Assembly (NCBI RefSeq): GCF_002234535.1
Contig: NZ_CP022521.1
Span: forward strand, 186,001-250,000
Origin: Actinoalloteichus hoggarensis
GTDB taxonomy: Bacteria; Actinomycetota; Actinomycetes; Mycobacteriales; Pseudonocardiaceae
Reading direction: 5' to 3'
Length of the DNA stretch: 64,000 nucleotides
A model generated the notes under the pieces. It saw only the letters and a list, made by a program, of their open reading frames with translations. It did not search any database and was not told the origin of the DNA. The first letter of the stretch is position 1, and each line of letters opens with the position of its first letter. This document shows, piece after piece, positions 48,857-57,781 of the stretch. Made by a program: the position numbers and the translations under genes.

Positions 48857-49309
48857 ATGGCTCCCACCACGGCACCCAGGCAGGGCCGCGACGCGGCTCC
48901 CGACCCGCGCGACGCACTGCGCGGCGTCGGTCTGCGAGTGACGGCTCCTCGGCTGGCAGTGCTCGAATGGCTGGCCCGACACCCGCACTCGACGGCGGAA
49001 CAGGTCGCCACCGCCGCGCGATCTCGGCTCGGCGTCGTCTCCACCCAGGCCGTGTACGACGTGCTGCGTGCCTGCACCGACCGAGGTCTGCTCCGGCGGA
49101 TCGAGCCCGCGGGACACCCGGCCCGCTTCGAGACCCGCACGGGCGACAATCATCACCATCTGGTCTGCAGGCAGTGCGGGCGCACTGTCGACGTCGACTG
49201 CGTACACGGTGACTCACCGTGCCTGGAGCCTTCCGACACGGCGGGATTCGTCGTCGACGAGGCGGAAGTCGTCTTCTGGGGCCGGTGTGCCCCCTGTTCG
49301 GCCGAGTGA
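48857..49309 (+). CDS. furA: Fur-family regulator of catalase (FurA/CatR-like)
   Basis: The 150-residue protein has the Fur winged helix ([20 protein letters not shown], then [19 protein letters not shown]), a His-rich metal hinge ([20 protein letters not shown]) and two CxxC zinc motifs (CRQC at about 97-100 and CAPC at the C-terminus). It is encoded 43 bases upstream of a catalase gene. FurA/CatR/PerR-type proteins repress the linked catalase and are inactivated by peroxide through metal-catalysed oxidation. The start is the ATG at 48857; no strong ribosome-binding site precedes it, and the leader is short. Confidence 0.87.
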   Translation: MAPTTAPRQGRDAAPDPRDALRGVGLRVTAPRLAVLEWLARHPHSTAEQVATAARSRLGVVSTQAVYDVLRACTDRGLLRRIEPAGHPARFETRTGDNHHHLVCRQCGRTVDVDCVHGDSPCLEPSDTAGFVVDEAEVVFWGRCAPCSAE

Positions 49310-49352
49310 CGGCCGGGCAGATCACCCTGAAGCGAACAAGGAGGTTGGGCGC

Positions 49353-50804
49353 GTGACCGACGCACGCTTCACCACGAACAACGTGGGCATCCCGGTGGCG
49401 AGTGATGATCACTCGCTGACCGCAGGCCCGAACGGCCCGATCCTGCTGCAGGATCACTACCTGATCGAGAAGAACGCGCAGTTCAACCGCGAGCGCGTGC
49501 CGGAGCGGGTCGTGCACGCCAAGGGCGGCGGCGCCTTCGGCTTCCTCGAGGTCACCGAGGACGTCAGCCAGTACACCAAGGCGGCGCTCTTCCAGCCCGG
49601 AGTCAAGACCGAGGCGCTGACCCGGTTCTCCACCGTCGCGGGCGAGCTGGGCTCCCCGGACACCTGGCGGGACCCGCGCGGTTTCGCGATCAAGTTCTAC
49701 ACCAGCGAGGGCAACTACGACCTCGTCGGCAACAACACGCCGGTCTTCTTCCTGCGGGACCCCATCAAGTTCCCCGACTTCATCCGCTCCCAGAAGCGTC
49801 GGGCCGACAACGGGCGTCGGGACCACGACCAGCAGTGGGACTTCTGGACGCTGCAGCCGGAGACGGCGCACCAGGTGACCTGGCTGATGGGTGACCGGGG
49901 AATCCCGAAGACCTGGCGGCACCAGAACGGCTACGGCTCCCACACCTACCTGTGGGAGAACGCGGGCGGTGAGAAGTTCTGGGTCAAGTACCACTTCAAG
50001 ACCGACCAGGGCATCGACTTCCTCACCTCCGGCGAGGCGGCGACCCTCGCGGGTGAGAACGCCGATCACCACATCGCCGACCTCTGGGACGCCATCGTCG
50101 CGGGCGACCACCCGAGCTGGACGCTGTACGTCCAGGTCATGCCGTACGAGGACGCCGCCGACTACCGGTTCAACCCCTTCGACCTGACGAAGGTGTGGCC
50201 GCACGGCGACTACCCGCTGATCAAGGTCGGCAGGCTCGTGCTGGACCGCAACCCGGAGAACTACTTCGCGCAGATCGAGCAGAGCGCGTTCGAGCCGACG
50301 AACCTGGTGCCGGGCATCGGGCCGTCGCCGGACAAGATGCTGCTGGGGCGGATGTTCTCCTACCCGGACGCGCACCGCTACCGCATCGGGGCGAACTACG
50401 CCCAGCTGCCGGTGAACCAGCCCAAGTCGCCGGTCAACTCGTACTCCAAGGACGGCGCGATGCGCTACTCCAACCCGGGTGACCCCGTGTACGCGCCGAA
50501 CTCCTACGGCGGGCCGCACGCGGACGCACGGAAGGCGGGCGAGACCAGCGCGGCGTTCGGCGTGACGGACGAGATCGTCCGGTCGGCCTACCGGCTGCAC
50601 GCCGAGGACGACGACTTCGGGCAGGCCGGCACGATGGTCCGCTCCGTGCTGAACGACGACCAGCGTGCTCGGCTGGTGGCCAACGTCCAGGGCCACCTGA
50701 GCAACGGCGTCTCGAAGCCGGTCCTGGAGCGGGCGCTGCAGTACTGGCGGAACGTCGACAAGGGCCTGGGCGACAAGATCGCCGCTGCCTTCGACGGCAG
50801 CTGA
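49353..50804 (+). CDS. katA: monofunctional heme catalase
   Basis: The 483-residue protein starts at a GTG preceded by AAGGAGG. It has the catalytic His55 in [13 protein letters not shown], the core [20 protein letters not shown] and [18 protein letters not shown]. The proximal heme Tyr337 lies in [14 protein letters not shown]. Length and motifs match small-subunit clade 3 catalases, which lack the C-terminal flavodoxin domain and bind NADPH. It is cytosolic and destroys hydrogen peroxide. Co-transcription with furA indicates peroxide-responsive control. A terminator follows 9 bases after the stop. Confidence 0.95.
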   Translation: MTDARFTTNNVGIPVASDDHSLTAGPNGPILLQDHYLIEKNAQFNRERVPERVVHAKGGGAFGFLEVTEDVSQYTKAALFQPGVKTEALTRFSTVAGELGSPDTWRDPRGFAIKFYTSEGNYDLVGNNTPVFFLRDPIKFPDFIRSQKRRADNGRRDHDQQWDFWTLQPETAHQVTWLMGDRGIPKTWRHQNGYGSHTYLWENAGGEKFWVKYHFKTDQGIDFLTSGEAATLAGENADHHIADLWDAIVAGDHPSWTLYVQVMPYEDAADYRFNPFDLTKVWPHGDYPLIKVGRLVLDRNPENYFAQIEQSAFEPTNLVPGIGPSPDKMLLGRMFSYPDAHRYRIGANYAQLPVNQPKSPVNSYSKDGAMRYSNPGDPVYAPNSYGGPHADARKAGETSAAFGVTDEIVRSAYRLHAEDDDFGQAGTMVRSVLNDDQRARLVANVQGHLSNGVSKPVLERALQYWRNVDKGLGDKIAAAFDGS

Positions 50805-50813
50805 CGCGACTCC

Positions 50814-50850
50814 CCTCGATCCTGTGGGACCCCCAGCCGCAGGATCGAGG
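50814..50850 (+). terminator. terminator of furA-katA
   Basis: A perfect 11-bp stem (50814-50824 with 50840-50850) with a 15-base loop that can pair further lies 9 bases after katA. Confidence 0.7.
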
Positions 50851-51255
50851 GACCTGGGGACGGCGATGGCCGTCCGGCGGCCCGGCGAGCTCCCCCTCTC
50901 GCCGGGCCGCTCCGTCCCGCCTCCATCACGTCGCCGTCGGGCGGCCGCACGCCGGCGCGCCGCAGGCCGCGCGCTCGCGGGACGGCGCGGATCTCACGGA
51001 GGGACGCGGCCGGCCGATGGTCGGCGACTTCGACTTCCGCTCGGGCTTCCGCCTTCTCGACGGCGAACGATGTCGGTGTCCGTGGCCGAGTGAGATGTCC
51101 CATACCAGCTGACCACTCGTCGTGTCCGGCGCTGTCGGTCACTCGGCCCGGCCGGCTCGAGGCACCGGGCGGGGCCGCCGCGCCGTCGGGAGCACCGCGA
51201 GAGGTCGTCGGCCGCGTCTCGCTGCTTCACGCGCCGGGGCGGCGGGGAGGCGGCC
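50851..51255. other. intergenic stretch with no convincing gene
   Basis: About 400 bases between the katA terminator and the small zinc-ribbon gene contain only short Arg/Pro/Ser-rich frames on both strands. A somewhat AT-richer patch around 51060-51110 may be a promoter remnant. I see no RNA gene or repeat here. Confidence 0.5.
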
Positions 51256-51459
51256 TCAGGCCAGCGGTCGCAGGCCCGGCAGGTAGCCGGACTCCCTGCA
51301 CCAGGGGCAGGGCCGCAGGTGGTGGACGGTGCGTCCCACGTCACCGAGCAGCGCCAACGCGGGCTCCACGATCTGACCGCTCCCCTCGCAGCTCGGGCAG
51401 ACGGTGGAGAGCTTGGGCCGCGGTCCTGGCAGGGTCGACTCGAATTGCTCCTCGCTCAC
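51256..51459 (-). CDS. small zinc-ribbon (DnaJ-type CxxCxGxG) protein
   Basis: The 67-residue product, VSEEQFESTLPGPRPKLSTV..., has CPSCEGSGQIVEPALALLGD followed by CPWCRESGYLPG. These two CxxCxxxG knuckles resemble half of the DnaJ zinc-binding module. The likely start is the GTG at 51459, with AGGA directly adjacent (or leaderless); an in-frame extension further upstream has unlikely composition. It is divergent from the FMN reductase gene. Its function is unknown. Confidence 0.6.
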   Translation of the reverse strand: MSEEQFESTLPGPRPKLSTVCPSCEGSGQIVEPALALLGDVGRTVHHLRPCPWCRESGYLPGLRPLA

Positions 51460-51581
51460 TCCTGCACAGTAGGCCGGGCCGGCCTCGCGCCCCAATCCTC
51501 CGACCGCCGTGCCCCCTTGCGGCCATGACCCTGGGACGAGCGGGAACGGCGTCGCCACCGGGGGAGATCCGCCCCGATGCC

Positions 51582-51612
51582 TTGACCTACAGCAAACTTG
51601 AGGTTTTAGTCT
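51582..51612 (+). promoter_or_regulatory. SoxR-type promoter of the FMN reductase
   Basis: CCTACAGCAAACTTGAGG (51586-51603) matches the SoxR box consensus CCTCAAGTTAACTTGAGG at 14 of 18 positions. A -35 TTGACC (51582-51587) and a -10 TAGTCT (51607-51612) are separated by 19 bases, the long spacing typical of MerR/SoxR-activated promoters. In Streptomyces coelicolor an NADPH-dependent FMN reductase gene belongs to the SoxR regulon. Confidence 0.7.
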
Positions 51613-51695
51613 GTGGGCGTGAGCCGAACCGTGTCGATCGCCATGGGCGATACATCGAGCCCCGCCCGACCCGACGCCGAACGGGTGCGGTGCGC

Positions 51696-52256
51696 GTGAG
51701 CATCCGGGTGGTGGGCATCGGCGGATCGATCCGGTCGGACTCGCAATCGGAGCGCACCCTGAGCGCGGTCCTCGCGGGTGCTCGGCAGGCAGGCGCGGAG
51801 ACGACGACCCTCGCCGGAACAGACCTGGTGCTGCCGTTCTACGACCCGTCGGTGGCCGAGCGCACGGACGGCGCGCGCCGCCTGGTCGACGTCCTGCGCA
51901 ACGCCGACGGCGTGATCCTCGTGTCGCCGGGATACCACGGCACGGTGTCGGGCCTGGTGAAGAACGCGCTCGACTACGTGGAGGACCTGCGCGGCGACGC
52001 GCGGCCGTATCTCGACGGTCGAGCCGTCGGCTGCGTCGGCACCGCGCAGGGCTGGCAGGCGGCCGTCAGCACCCTCACCGCGCTGCGGTCCATCGTGCAC
52101 GCGCTGCGTGGCTGGCCGACGCCGCTCGGTGCCGCGCTGCACGCGGGCGAGGTGCGGTTCGACGAGCACGGGGCCTGCACGGACGCCAAGACGGCGGGCA
52201 CCCTGCACGCCATCGGCGAGCAGGTCGTCGACTTCGCCCGCCGCAGGCACGGCTGA
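51696..52256 (+). CDS. NADPH-dependent FMN reductase
   Basis: The 186-residue flavodoxin-fold protein begins VSIRVVGIGGSIRSDSQSER, with the FMN phosphate loop GSIRSDSQSE. SPGYHGTVSGLVKNALDY (about residues 77-94) and the C-terminal helix are also typical. Upstream GTG codons (51684, 51690) are alternative starts. These dimeric cytosolic enzymes reduce FMN or quinones with NADPH. A SoxR-type promoter about 85 bases upstream suggests induction by redox-cycling compounds. It stands alone. Confidence 0.83.
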   Translation: MSIRVVGIGGSIRSDSQSERTLSAVLAGARQAGAETTTLAGTDLVLPFYDPSVAERTDGARRLVDVLRNADGVILVSPGYHGTVSGLVKNALDYVEDLRGDARPYLDGRAVGCVGTAQGWQAAVSTLTALRSIVHALRGWPTPLGAALHAGEVRFDEHGACTDAKTAGTLHAIGEQVVDFARRRHG

Positions 52257-52785
52257 TCGCAGGCGGCCCATGCCGCGCCTGCCTGCCGGCAGGCGCACCG
52301 ACCGCGCCTCGGCCGGTGACGGTCGGCACGGCGCGGTCGTGAGCGGACAACGGCCCGACGGCAGGCGTGGGCTCGCGGCTTGCCGGTGCCGGTGAGCGGA
52401 TCGACGTTTCCGCGACCGCGCGTCCTGCCGCCACCGCTGTCCTGCCGTCGCCGTCCGCCCCTGCCGCAGCCGCCGTCCCACCGGGCTGGTGCTGCGGGTG
52501 GCGACGCCCGAGCACGCGTTCGCCTTGGCGCCGTCGCCGGTCGGAAGGCGGCACCCGGTGCTTGGGGAGTCCGGGTTCATCCCGCCGTCGAGCCTGGTCA
52601 GGACCAGTCGGAGCCGTCTCGTCGAAGGGACCCCGCCTACGTCGATCCCCGGGCGCCGACGTCGTCGGCGTCAGACGGAACGCATAACCGCCCGGCCGGA
52701 CGGGTACTCCCACCCTTGAGCGCAGGAGGCCGCGCGGTCGGCCGGTGCGGAAAGGATTCTCGTCCAGCGTCTGGAGGCCTTCACC
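52257..52785. other. intergenic stretch with no convincing gene
   Basis: About 530 bases between the FMN reductase and ohr. The frames present are Arg/Pro-rich shadows without domains or ribosome-binding sites. The 3' end (about 52690-52785) should carry the ohr promoter and leader. No ohrR-like operator palindrome was recognised. Confidence 0.5.
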
Positions 52786-53211
52786 ATGAGCCCGCTGTAC
52801 ATCGCAGAAGCCGTGTCCACCGGGCAGGGCCGAGACGGCGAGGTGCGCTCCTCGGACGGCGTGATCGACGAACGGCTGTCCAGCCCGACAGAACTGGGTG
52901 GTCCCGGCGGTGCGTACACCAACCCGGAACAGCTCTTCGCCGCGGGTTACTCCGCCTGCTTTCACAGTGCGCTGCGTGCCGCGGCGGCCAGGTCGGGAAC
53001 GCCGTTGGAGCGCAGCGAGGTGACGGCGCGGGTGGGCATCGGCAAGGACGAGGCCGATGGCGGCTTCCAGCTGTCCGTCTCGTTGGAGGCGAGACTGCCC
53101 GAGTTGAGTCAGGCCCAGGCCGACGAGGTCGTCGAGGCCGCGCACACAGTCTGCCCCTACTCGAAGGCCACGCGGGGCAACATCGACATCACGGTGTCCG
53201 TCGTCGTCTAG
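52786..53211 (+). CDS. ohr: organic hydroperoxide resistance protein (Ohr, OsmC family)
   Basis: The 141-residue protein has the Ohr landmarks: PLYIAEAVSTGQGRDGEVRS, LGGPGGAYTNPEQLFAAGYS, the peroxidatic Cys58 in YSACFHSAL and the resolving Cys123 in AHTVCPYSKATRGN. The catalytic Arg of the loop and Glu in the helix also look conserved. It is a lipoyl-dependent cytosolic peroxidase for organic and fatty-acid hydroperoxides. No ohrR gene is adjacent, so its regulator must lie elsewhere. It neighbours dps in the same direction with a 78-base gap. Confidence 0.92.
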   Translation: MSPLYIAEAVSTGQGRDGEVRSSDGVIDERLSSPTELGGPGGAYTNPEQLFAAGYSACFHSALRAAAARSGTPLERSEVTARVGIGKDEADGGFQLSVSLEARLPELSQAQADEVVEAAHTVCPYSKATRGNIDITVSVVV

Positions 53212-53289
53212 ACCGCAGGCGACCGACCTCCGTTCCATCGTGGGCATCGTGCACTCCACTGAATCCGTCACGAGAAGGTGTGAGGACCC

Positions 53290-53781
53290 ATGAGCAAGAA
53301 CTCGATCAGCAGCCCGTTGACCAGCCCACTCGGTGACGGTGAGCGTGACGTGACCTGTCACGCCCTCCAGGCCACGCTGCTCGAACTCATCGATCTGCAC
53401 CTGCTGGGCAAACAGCTGCACTGGAACGTCGTCGGGGTGAACTTCCGGTCCGCGCACCTCCAGCTCGACAAGCTCGTCTCCACGGCACGTGACTTCGCCG
53501 ATGACGTCGCGGAACGGATGTCGGCGCTCGCCGTGTCGCCCGACGGCCGGGCGGCCACCGTGGCGCAGGGCAGCGGACTCCGCCACGTGCATGCGGGCTG
53601 GCGTTCGGTGGAGCAGGTGGTCAACGACGTCGTCGAGGCGCTCAGCGAGGTCGTGCACCGGCTGCGGGCACGCATCGACGAGACGGAGAAGACCGACCAG
53701 GTCACGCAGGACCTGCTCATCCAGATCACCGCGAAGCTGGAGAAGGCGCGGTGGATGTGGCAGACGCAGCAGCAGAAGTAG
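53290..53781 (+). CDS. dps: Dps-family DNA-binding ferritin-like protein
   Basis: The 163-residue four-helix protein has the Dps ferroxidase signature: LIDLHLLGKQLHWNVVGVNF with the His, followed by FRSAHLQLDKLVSTARDFAD and DDVAERM carrying the Asp and Glu of the inter-subunit site. The C-terminal helix (TAKLEKARWMWQTQQQK) ends basic. Dodecamers oxidise Fe(II) with peroxide and shield DNA during starvation or oxidative stress. AAGGTGTGAGG lies upstream of the ATG at 53290. A long perfect hairpin follows. Confidence 0.92.
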   Translation: MSKNSISSPLTSPLGDGERDVTCHALQATLLELIDLHLLGKQLHWNVVGVNFRSAHLQLDKLVSTARDFADDVAERMSALAVSPDGRAATVAQGSGLRHVHAGWRSVEQVVNDVVEALSEVVHRLRARIDETEKTDQVTQDLLIQITAKLEKARWMWQTQQQK

Positions 53782-53807
53782 ACGACAGCCGGGAGAACGG
53801 CGAGCAG

Positions 53808-53839
53808 CTCGGGCCGGACGCGAACGCGTCCGGCCCGAG
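53808..53839 (+). terminator. terminator after dps
   Basis: A perfect 14-bp stem (53808-53821 with 53826-53839) closes the GAAC loop, 26 bases after the stop. Confidence 0.85.
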
Positions 53840-54090
53840 GCGTGTGCGGTCTCGGGACGGCCGCGCCGCGGCCGGTCGAGGTGACACCCGGGTCCCCGGC
53901 GCCCCGTCGGGAGGCCTGCGGTGTCCGCGCCCGCACCCCGTCGCCCTCGCGTAGCGGCGGACGCCCCCGCACCGCCGTGCCCGCCCGGCCTGGCCTGCCT
54001 CGGCGCCGTCGAACGCCGTCCGATCGGAGGGCGGCTGCTTCCGTCGGGTACGACGCCGAGCGCTTCGGACGGTCCTTGATCGAGCAATCC

Positions 54091-54118
54091 TTGACAGGCG
54101 CGACTGGTCTAGTCCATT
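54091..54118 (+). promoter_or_regulatory. DasR-type site within the chitinase promoter
   Basis: ACTGGTCTAGTCCATT (54103-54118) resembles the dre consensus ACTGGTCTAGACCACT bound by the GntR-family regulator DasR. A -35 like TTGACA lies at 54091-54096, so the site would occlude the promoter. DasR represses chitinase genes until N-acetylglucosamine-derived phosphates accumulate. Confidence 0.75.
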
Positions 54119-54169
54119 TTCGTGATGCGGATCACCGCCGCGTCCGGTCTGCCCTGTCAAGGAGACGAC

Positions 54170-55351
54170 ATGCGAACTCGGGTCCGAAGTCTCATCGCCA
54201 CCGCGGTGGGAATCCTGTTCCTACCCCTGATCGGAGGCGGTCCAGCGGTGGCGGATCAAGCCCCCGCACCCGGTGCGACACAGGCCTGCGCGGCGCCCGC
54301 CTGGAACGCGGGAATCGCCTACGTGGCAGGCGATCGGGTCTCGCACGGCGGCGCCGAGTGGCGCGCCAAGTGGTGGACACAGGGCGAGACGCCCGGAACC
54401 ACCGGCGAGTGGGGCGTCTGGGAACACCTCGGCGCCTGCGGCGGGCCGGAGGAGCCGGGTGAGCCCGCCGACCCGGGTGCCATCGCGGTGGCGCCCTACC
54501 TCTACTACGGCTGGGGCAACCCGCCGAGCGCCGTCGAGGTCATGAACGCGACGGGCGTCGAGTGGTTCACGATGGCCTTCATCCTGTCCTCGGGCGGCTG
54601 CACCCCGTCCTGGGACGGCCAGCGACCGCTCACCGGCGGGATCGACGAACAGCGCATCGACGAGATCCGCGCGGCGGGCGGCGACGTCATCCCGTCCATC
54701 GGCGGCTGGAACGGCAACAAGCTCGGCGAGTCCTGTCAGGACGCCGCCTCGCTGGCCGCCGCCTACCAACAGGTCATCGACGCGTTCGACCTCAAGGCGA
54801 TCGACCTCGACATCGAGAACACCGAGTTCTACGGCGAGGTCACGCAGCAGCGCAACATCGACGCGCTGTCGATCATCGCCAGAGACAACCCGGATCTGCT
54901 CATCTACATCACCATGGGCACCGCCGTCTCCGGCCCGGACTCCAACGGGCGCCGGCTGATCCAGAAGGGCGCCGCGGCAGGCCTGGACGTGGACGGCTGG
55001 ACGATCATGCCCTTCAACTTCAACGGCAGCAGCGAGATGGGACAGGACTCCATCCGCGCCGCCGAAGGCCTGCAGGACGCCGTGCGCGCCGCCTACGGCT
55101 ACTCCGAGACCGAGGCCTATCAGCGCATCGGCATCTCCTCGATGAACGGCATGACCGACCAGGGCGAGACCGTGACCCAGCAGCACTTCCGCGAGATGCT
55201 CGGGTATGCACAGCAGCACGGGCTCGCCCGGCTCACCTTCTGGTCGGTCAACCGGGACCGACCGTGCACCGGGGGCGACGTCTCGGCATGCAGCGGCATC
55301 GGGCAGCGGCCCTGGGAGTTCACCGGCATCCTCGCCGAATACCTGGACTGA
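54170..55351 (+). CDS. secreted GH18 chitinase with N-terminal chitin-binding module
   Basis: The 393-residue protein starts at 54170 behind AAGGAGA. The signal peptide runs to about residue 27 (PAVA-DQA). A CBM5/12-type module follows (about 35-85: WNAGIAYVAGDRVSHGGAEW, with exposed Trp residues), then a Pro/Glu linker and a GH18 barrel (about 105-393). In the catalytic motif the residues Asp212, Asp214 and Glu216 (AIDLDIE) are present, but the first Asp of DxxDxDxE is Lys209. It has ChiC/ChiD-like features (PYLYYGWGNPPSAVEVMNAT). It hydrolyses chitin outside the cell. A DasR-type operator overlaps the promoter. Confidence 0.88.
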   Translation: MRTRVRSLIATAVGILFLPLIGGGPAVADQAPAPGATQACAAPAWNAGIAYVAGDRVSHGGAEWRAKWWTQGETPGTTGEWGVWEHLGACGGPEEPGEPADPGAIAVAPYLYYGWGNPPSAVEVMNATGVEWFTMAFILSSGGCTPSWDGQRPLTGGIDEQRIDEIRAAGGDVIPSIGGWNGNKLGESCQDAASLAAAYQQVIDAFDLKAIDLDIENTEFYGEVTQQRNIDALSIIARDNPDLLIYITMGTAVSGPDSNGRRLIQKGAAAGLDVDGWTIMPFNFNGSSEMGQDSIRAAEGLQDAVRAAYGYSETEAYQRIGISSMNGMTDQGETVTQQHFREMLGYAQQHGLARLTFWSVNRDRPCTGGDVSACSGIGQRPWEFTGILAEYLD

Positions 55352-55372
55352 CGTCGACCGCGGCACCGGCAT

Positions 55373-55415
55373 GGCCGCCTCGCCACCGCCCGTTCGCGGA
55401 CGGGGCGAGGCGGCC
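55373..55415. terminator. bidirectional terminator between chitinase and S9 peptidase
   Basis: A perfect 12-bp outer stem (55373-55384 with 55404-55415) with further inner pairing lies between two convergent genes. Confidence 0.75.
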
Positions 55416-55435
55416 TTCCGCCACCGCGACGCGTC

Positions 55436-57322
55436 TCAGACGACCGGGGAGGCCAGCCCCAGTGCCCGCCGGGCGAAGTGCACCTCGGCGACCCGCTGCC
55501 GCAGCGACTCCGAGATGACCAGCGACCCGTGCCCCGCGTCGAAGCGGTACACCTCATAGCCCACGCCGCGCTCCGCCAGTCGATCCAGGTAGTTGTCGAT
55601 CTGCCGGATCGGGCAGCGCGGATCGTTCTCACCCGCGAGCACCAGCACCGGGGCGCGCACCTCGTCCACATAGGTCAGCGGCGAGCACTCCCGGTACCGA
55701 TCGGGCACCTCGGCGGGCGACCCGCCGAACAGCGCGCGGTCGAAGGCACGCAGCGGTTCCATCTCGTCCTCGTAGGCCGCCAGGTAGTCGGCGACCGGAA
55801 CCGCCGCGACACCCGCCGCCCAGCGCTCCGGTTGCGTGCCCAGCGCGAGCAGCGTGAGGTAGCCGCCCCAGGAGCCGCCCTCCACCACGCACTTCGCCGG
55901 ATCGGCCAGCCCCGTGCGCACCGCCCAGTCGTGGACCGCGGCGACGTCCTCCAGCTCGGTGAGGCCGGGCCTGCCCTCGATGGCGTCGCGCCACTGGGAC
56001 CCGTACCCGGTCGAGCCTCGATAGTTGACGTGCACCACCACGAAACCCGCGTCGACCCAGAGCGCCCGGTGCGCCGAGAACCGGTCCTCGTCCTCCGCGT
56101 GCGGCCCGCCGTGCAGGCTGAACAGCGTGGGCAGCGGCCCGTCGGGTGCATCGGCGGGGCGGGTCACCAGGGCGTGGATCTCACCGCCGGGGCCGGGCAC
56201 GAACGCGTCGGTCAGTGCCACCGACGGCGGTGCGGGCTCCCCGGGCGGCGTCAGGACGACCTGGTCCGTGCCGTCGGTGAACAGGGCGCGCACCACGGAC
56301 GGCGAGTGCGAACTGGACCACCCGTACTCCACGGTGCCGTCCGGACGGACGGCGGCCGAGCCGACCGTGCCCGGTCGGGTGTTCAACCGGGTCAGCGTCC
56401 CCTCGGCGAGGTCGTAGCGGTACAGCTCGCCGCGTGCCCGGTACTGGTGCGAGATGAGCAGCGAGCGGCCGTCCGGGTACCAGTCCGCCGACAGCTCGCC
56501 GGGCAGATCGAGATGCAGCTCCGTCTCGGTGTCGGTGGCGAGGTCCCAGATCAGCAGTTCGGGCCTGCCGCGACGCTCGTGTGACACCAGCAGCCGCTGA
56601 TCGCCCGCGATCGGCGGGAACACGATCGCGTCGAGTCCCTTGCCCTCACCGTCCCACTTCTCGGCCACCACCGTGTTGTCCTCCTCGCGCGAACCGTCGC
56701 CGAGGCGCAGCACACGCAGTGCGGGATGCCGGGAGTCGCCGTGCTCGGAATGCGAGATCGCCAGCAGCGTCTCGTCGTAGGACAGTGCCGCGGCACCGGC
56801 GTCGTGCTCACTCTGGTAGACGATGGTCGCGCCGCCGCGCTCGCCCTGAACGCCTCGGTTCACCCAGATCGTCGTGCCGTCGTCGGTCGCCGTGGCGGAG
56901 GCGACCAGGTCGCTGCCGATCTCCAGGCCCGCCGGGTAGCCGTCGTGCACCCCCGGCAGGGCCTGCTGCGGCTCTTCGCCGGGCGCCCGACCGCCGAAGG
57001 GCTCGACCATCCACTGGCCGAACTCGTCGCCGTCGGTGTCTGCGAACCACCAGATCGTCTCGCCGTCGGGGCTCAACGTGGCATGACTCGTCCCGTTAGG
57101 ACGGTCGGTCACCTGCCGATGGGTGTCGGTGGCGCGGTCCCAGGCGTAGACCTCCCAGACACCACTGATGTTGGACACGTACAGGTTTCGATCGGGCGCC
57201 AGTCGGGCCCAGTCCGGCGTCGAATTGCGCGCCGAGGTGAATCTGGCGCGCCATCGGGCCTCGGCCTCGGGGTCGGTGAAGAGCTGATCGGGAATCTCGG
57301 CGTGGGGGTGGATGCTCACCAC
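55436..57322 (-). CDS. S9-family prolyl oligopeptidase-like serine peptidase
   Basis: The 628-residue protein has an N-terminal beta-propeller (about residues 30-380, with repeats such as LYVSNISGVWEVYAWDRATD and SHATLSPDGETIWWFADTDG). A C-terminal alpha/beta-hydrolase domain carries Ser484 in GGSWGGYL, Asp567 in GENDPRCP and His598 in DAGHGS. The oxyanion and HGGP motif is LFSLHGGPHAEDED. No signal peptide is seen, so it is probably cytosolic and degrades short peptides. The start is one of two adjacent GTG codons (57322, 57319); no clear ribosome-binding site precedes them, which may mean a leaderless transcript. Confidence 0.88.
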   Translation of the reverse strand: MVSIHPHAEIPDQLFTDPEAEARWRARFTSARNSTPDWARLAPDRNLYVSNISGVWEVYAWDRATDTHRQVTDRPNGTSHATLSPDGETIWWFADTDGDEFGQWMVEPFGGRAPGEEPQQALPGVHDGYPAGLEIGSDLVASATATDDGTTIWVNRGVQGERGGATIVYQSEHDAGAAALSYDETLLAISHSEHGDSRHPALRVLRLGDGSREEDNTVVAEKWDGEGKGLDAIVFPPIAGDQRLLVSHERRGRPELLIWDLATDTETELHLDLPGELSADWYPDGRSLLISHQYRARGELYRYDLAEGTLTRLNTRPGTVGSAAVRPDGTVEYGWSSSHSPSVVRALFTDGTDQVVLTPPGEPAPPSVALTDAFVPGPGGEIHALVTRPADAPDGPLPTLFSLHGGPHAEDEDRFSAHRALWVDAGFVVVHVNYRGSTGYGSQWRDAIEGRPGLTELEDVAAVHDWAVRTGLADPAKCVVEGGSWGGYLTLLALGTQPERWAAGVAAVPVADYLAAYEDEMEPLRAFDRALFGGSPAEVPDRYRECSPLTYVDEVRAPVLVLAGENDPRCPIRQIDNYLDRLAERGVGYEVYRFDAGHGSLVISESLRQRVAEVHFARRALGLASPVV

Positions 57323-57703
57323 GCCGATACTGCCGGACGCGAGGGCGTCTTCGGCGCCGGCCCGCACCGCCGGTTCGGGCGGGCGTGGTGCGACTCGGCG
57401 CGAGAAGCCGGGCGGCAGCGGCGGAGACGGCCGTGCCCCGCCTCCCCGACATCGCCCGCAGGACCGCGAGCCTGCTCGGTCCGGCGGACCGGGCTCGGCC
57501 CGCGAACCGAGCCTTTTTGGCGCACCAGCCCGGCGAACAGGCCGCCGGCCCGGCCCGATGACGATCAGGCCTTCGGCCACCATCGAAGATCACTCGGCTG
57601 TATTCGGTGAGCCACCGTCGGGCGGCGGTCGGCCACGCTCGTTCCCGCGCGCGGGCACGGGATCGCTGGGAGGACGGCGTCAGAGCCGTCGGGCCGTCCT
57701 GAA
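57323..57703. other. intergenic stretch with no convincing gene
   Basis: About 380 bases between the S9 peptidase start and the terminator of the first serine protease. The frames here are Arg/Pro/Gly-rich and match no family. It should contain the promoter of the S9 gene near 57323-57400. Confidence 0.5.
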
Positions 57704-57732
57704 CGGCCCCGGCGAGGTGATCGCCGGGGCCG
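57704..57732 (-). terminator. terminator after the first secreted serine protease
   Basis: A perfect 12-bp stem (57704-57715 with 57721-57732) with a 5-base loop lies 50 bases beyond the stop on the minus strand. Confidence 0.75.
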
Positions 57733-57781
57733 CGGGCCGCGTGTCGTCACTCGACCCGACGCGAACCGGGCTGACAGGCCG

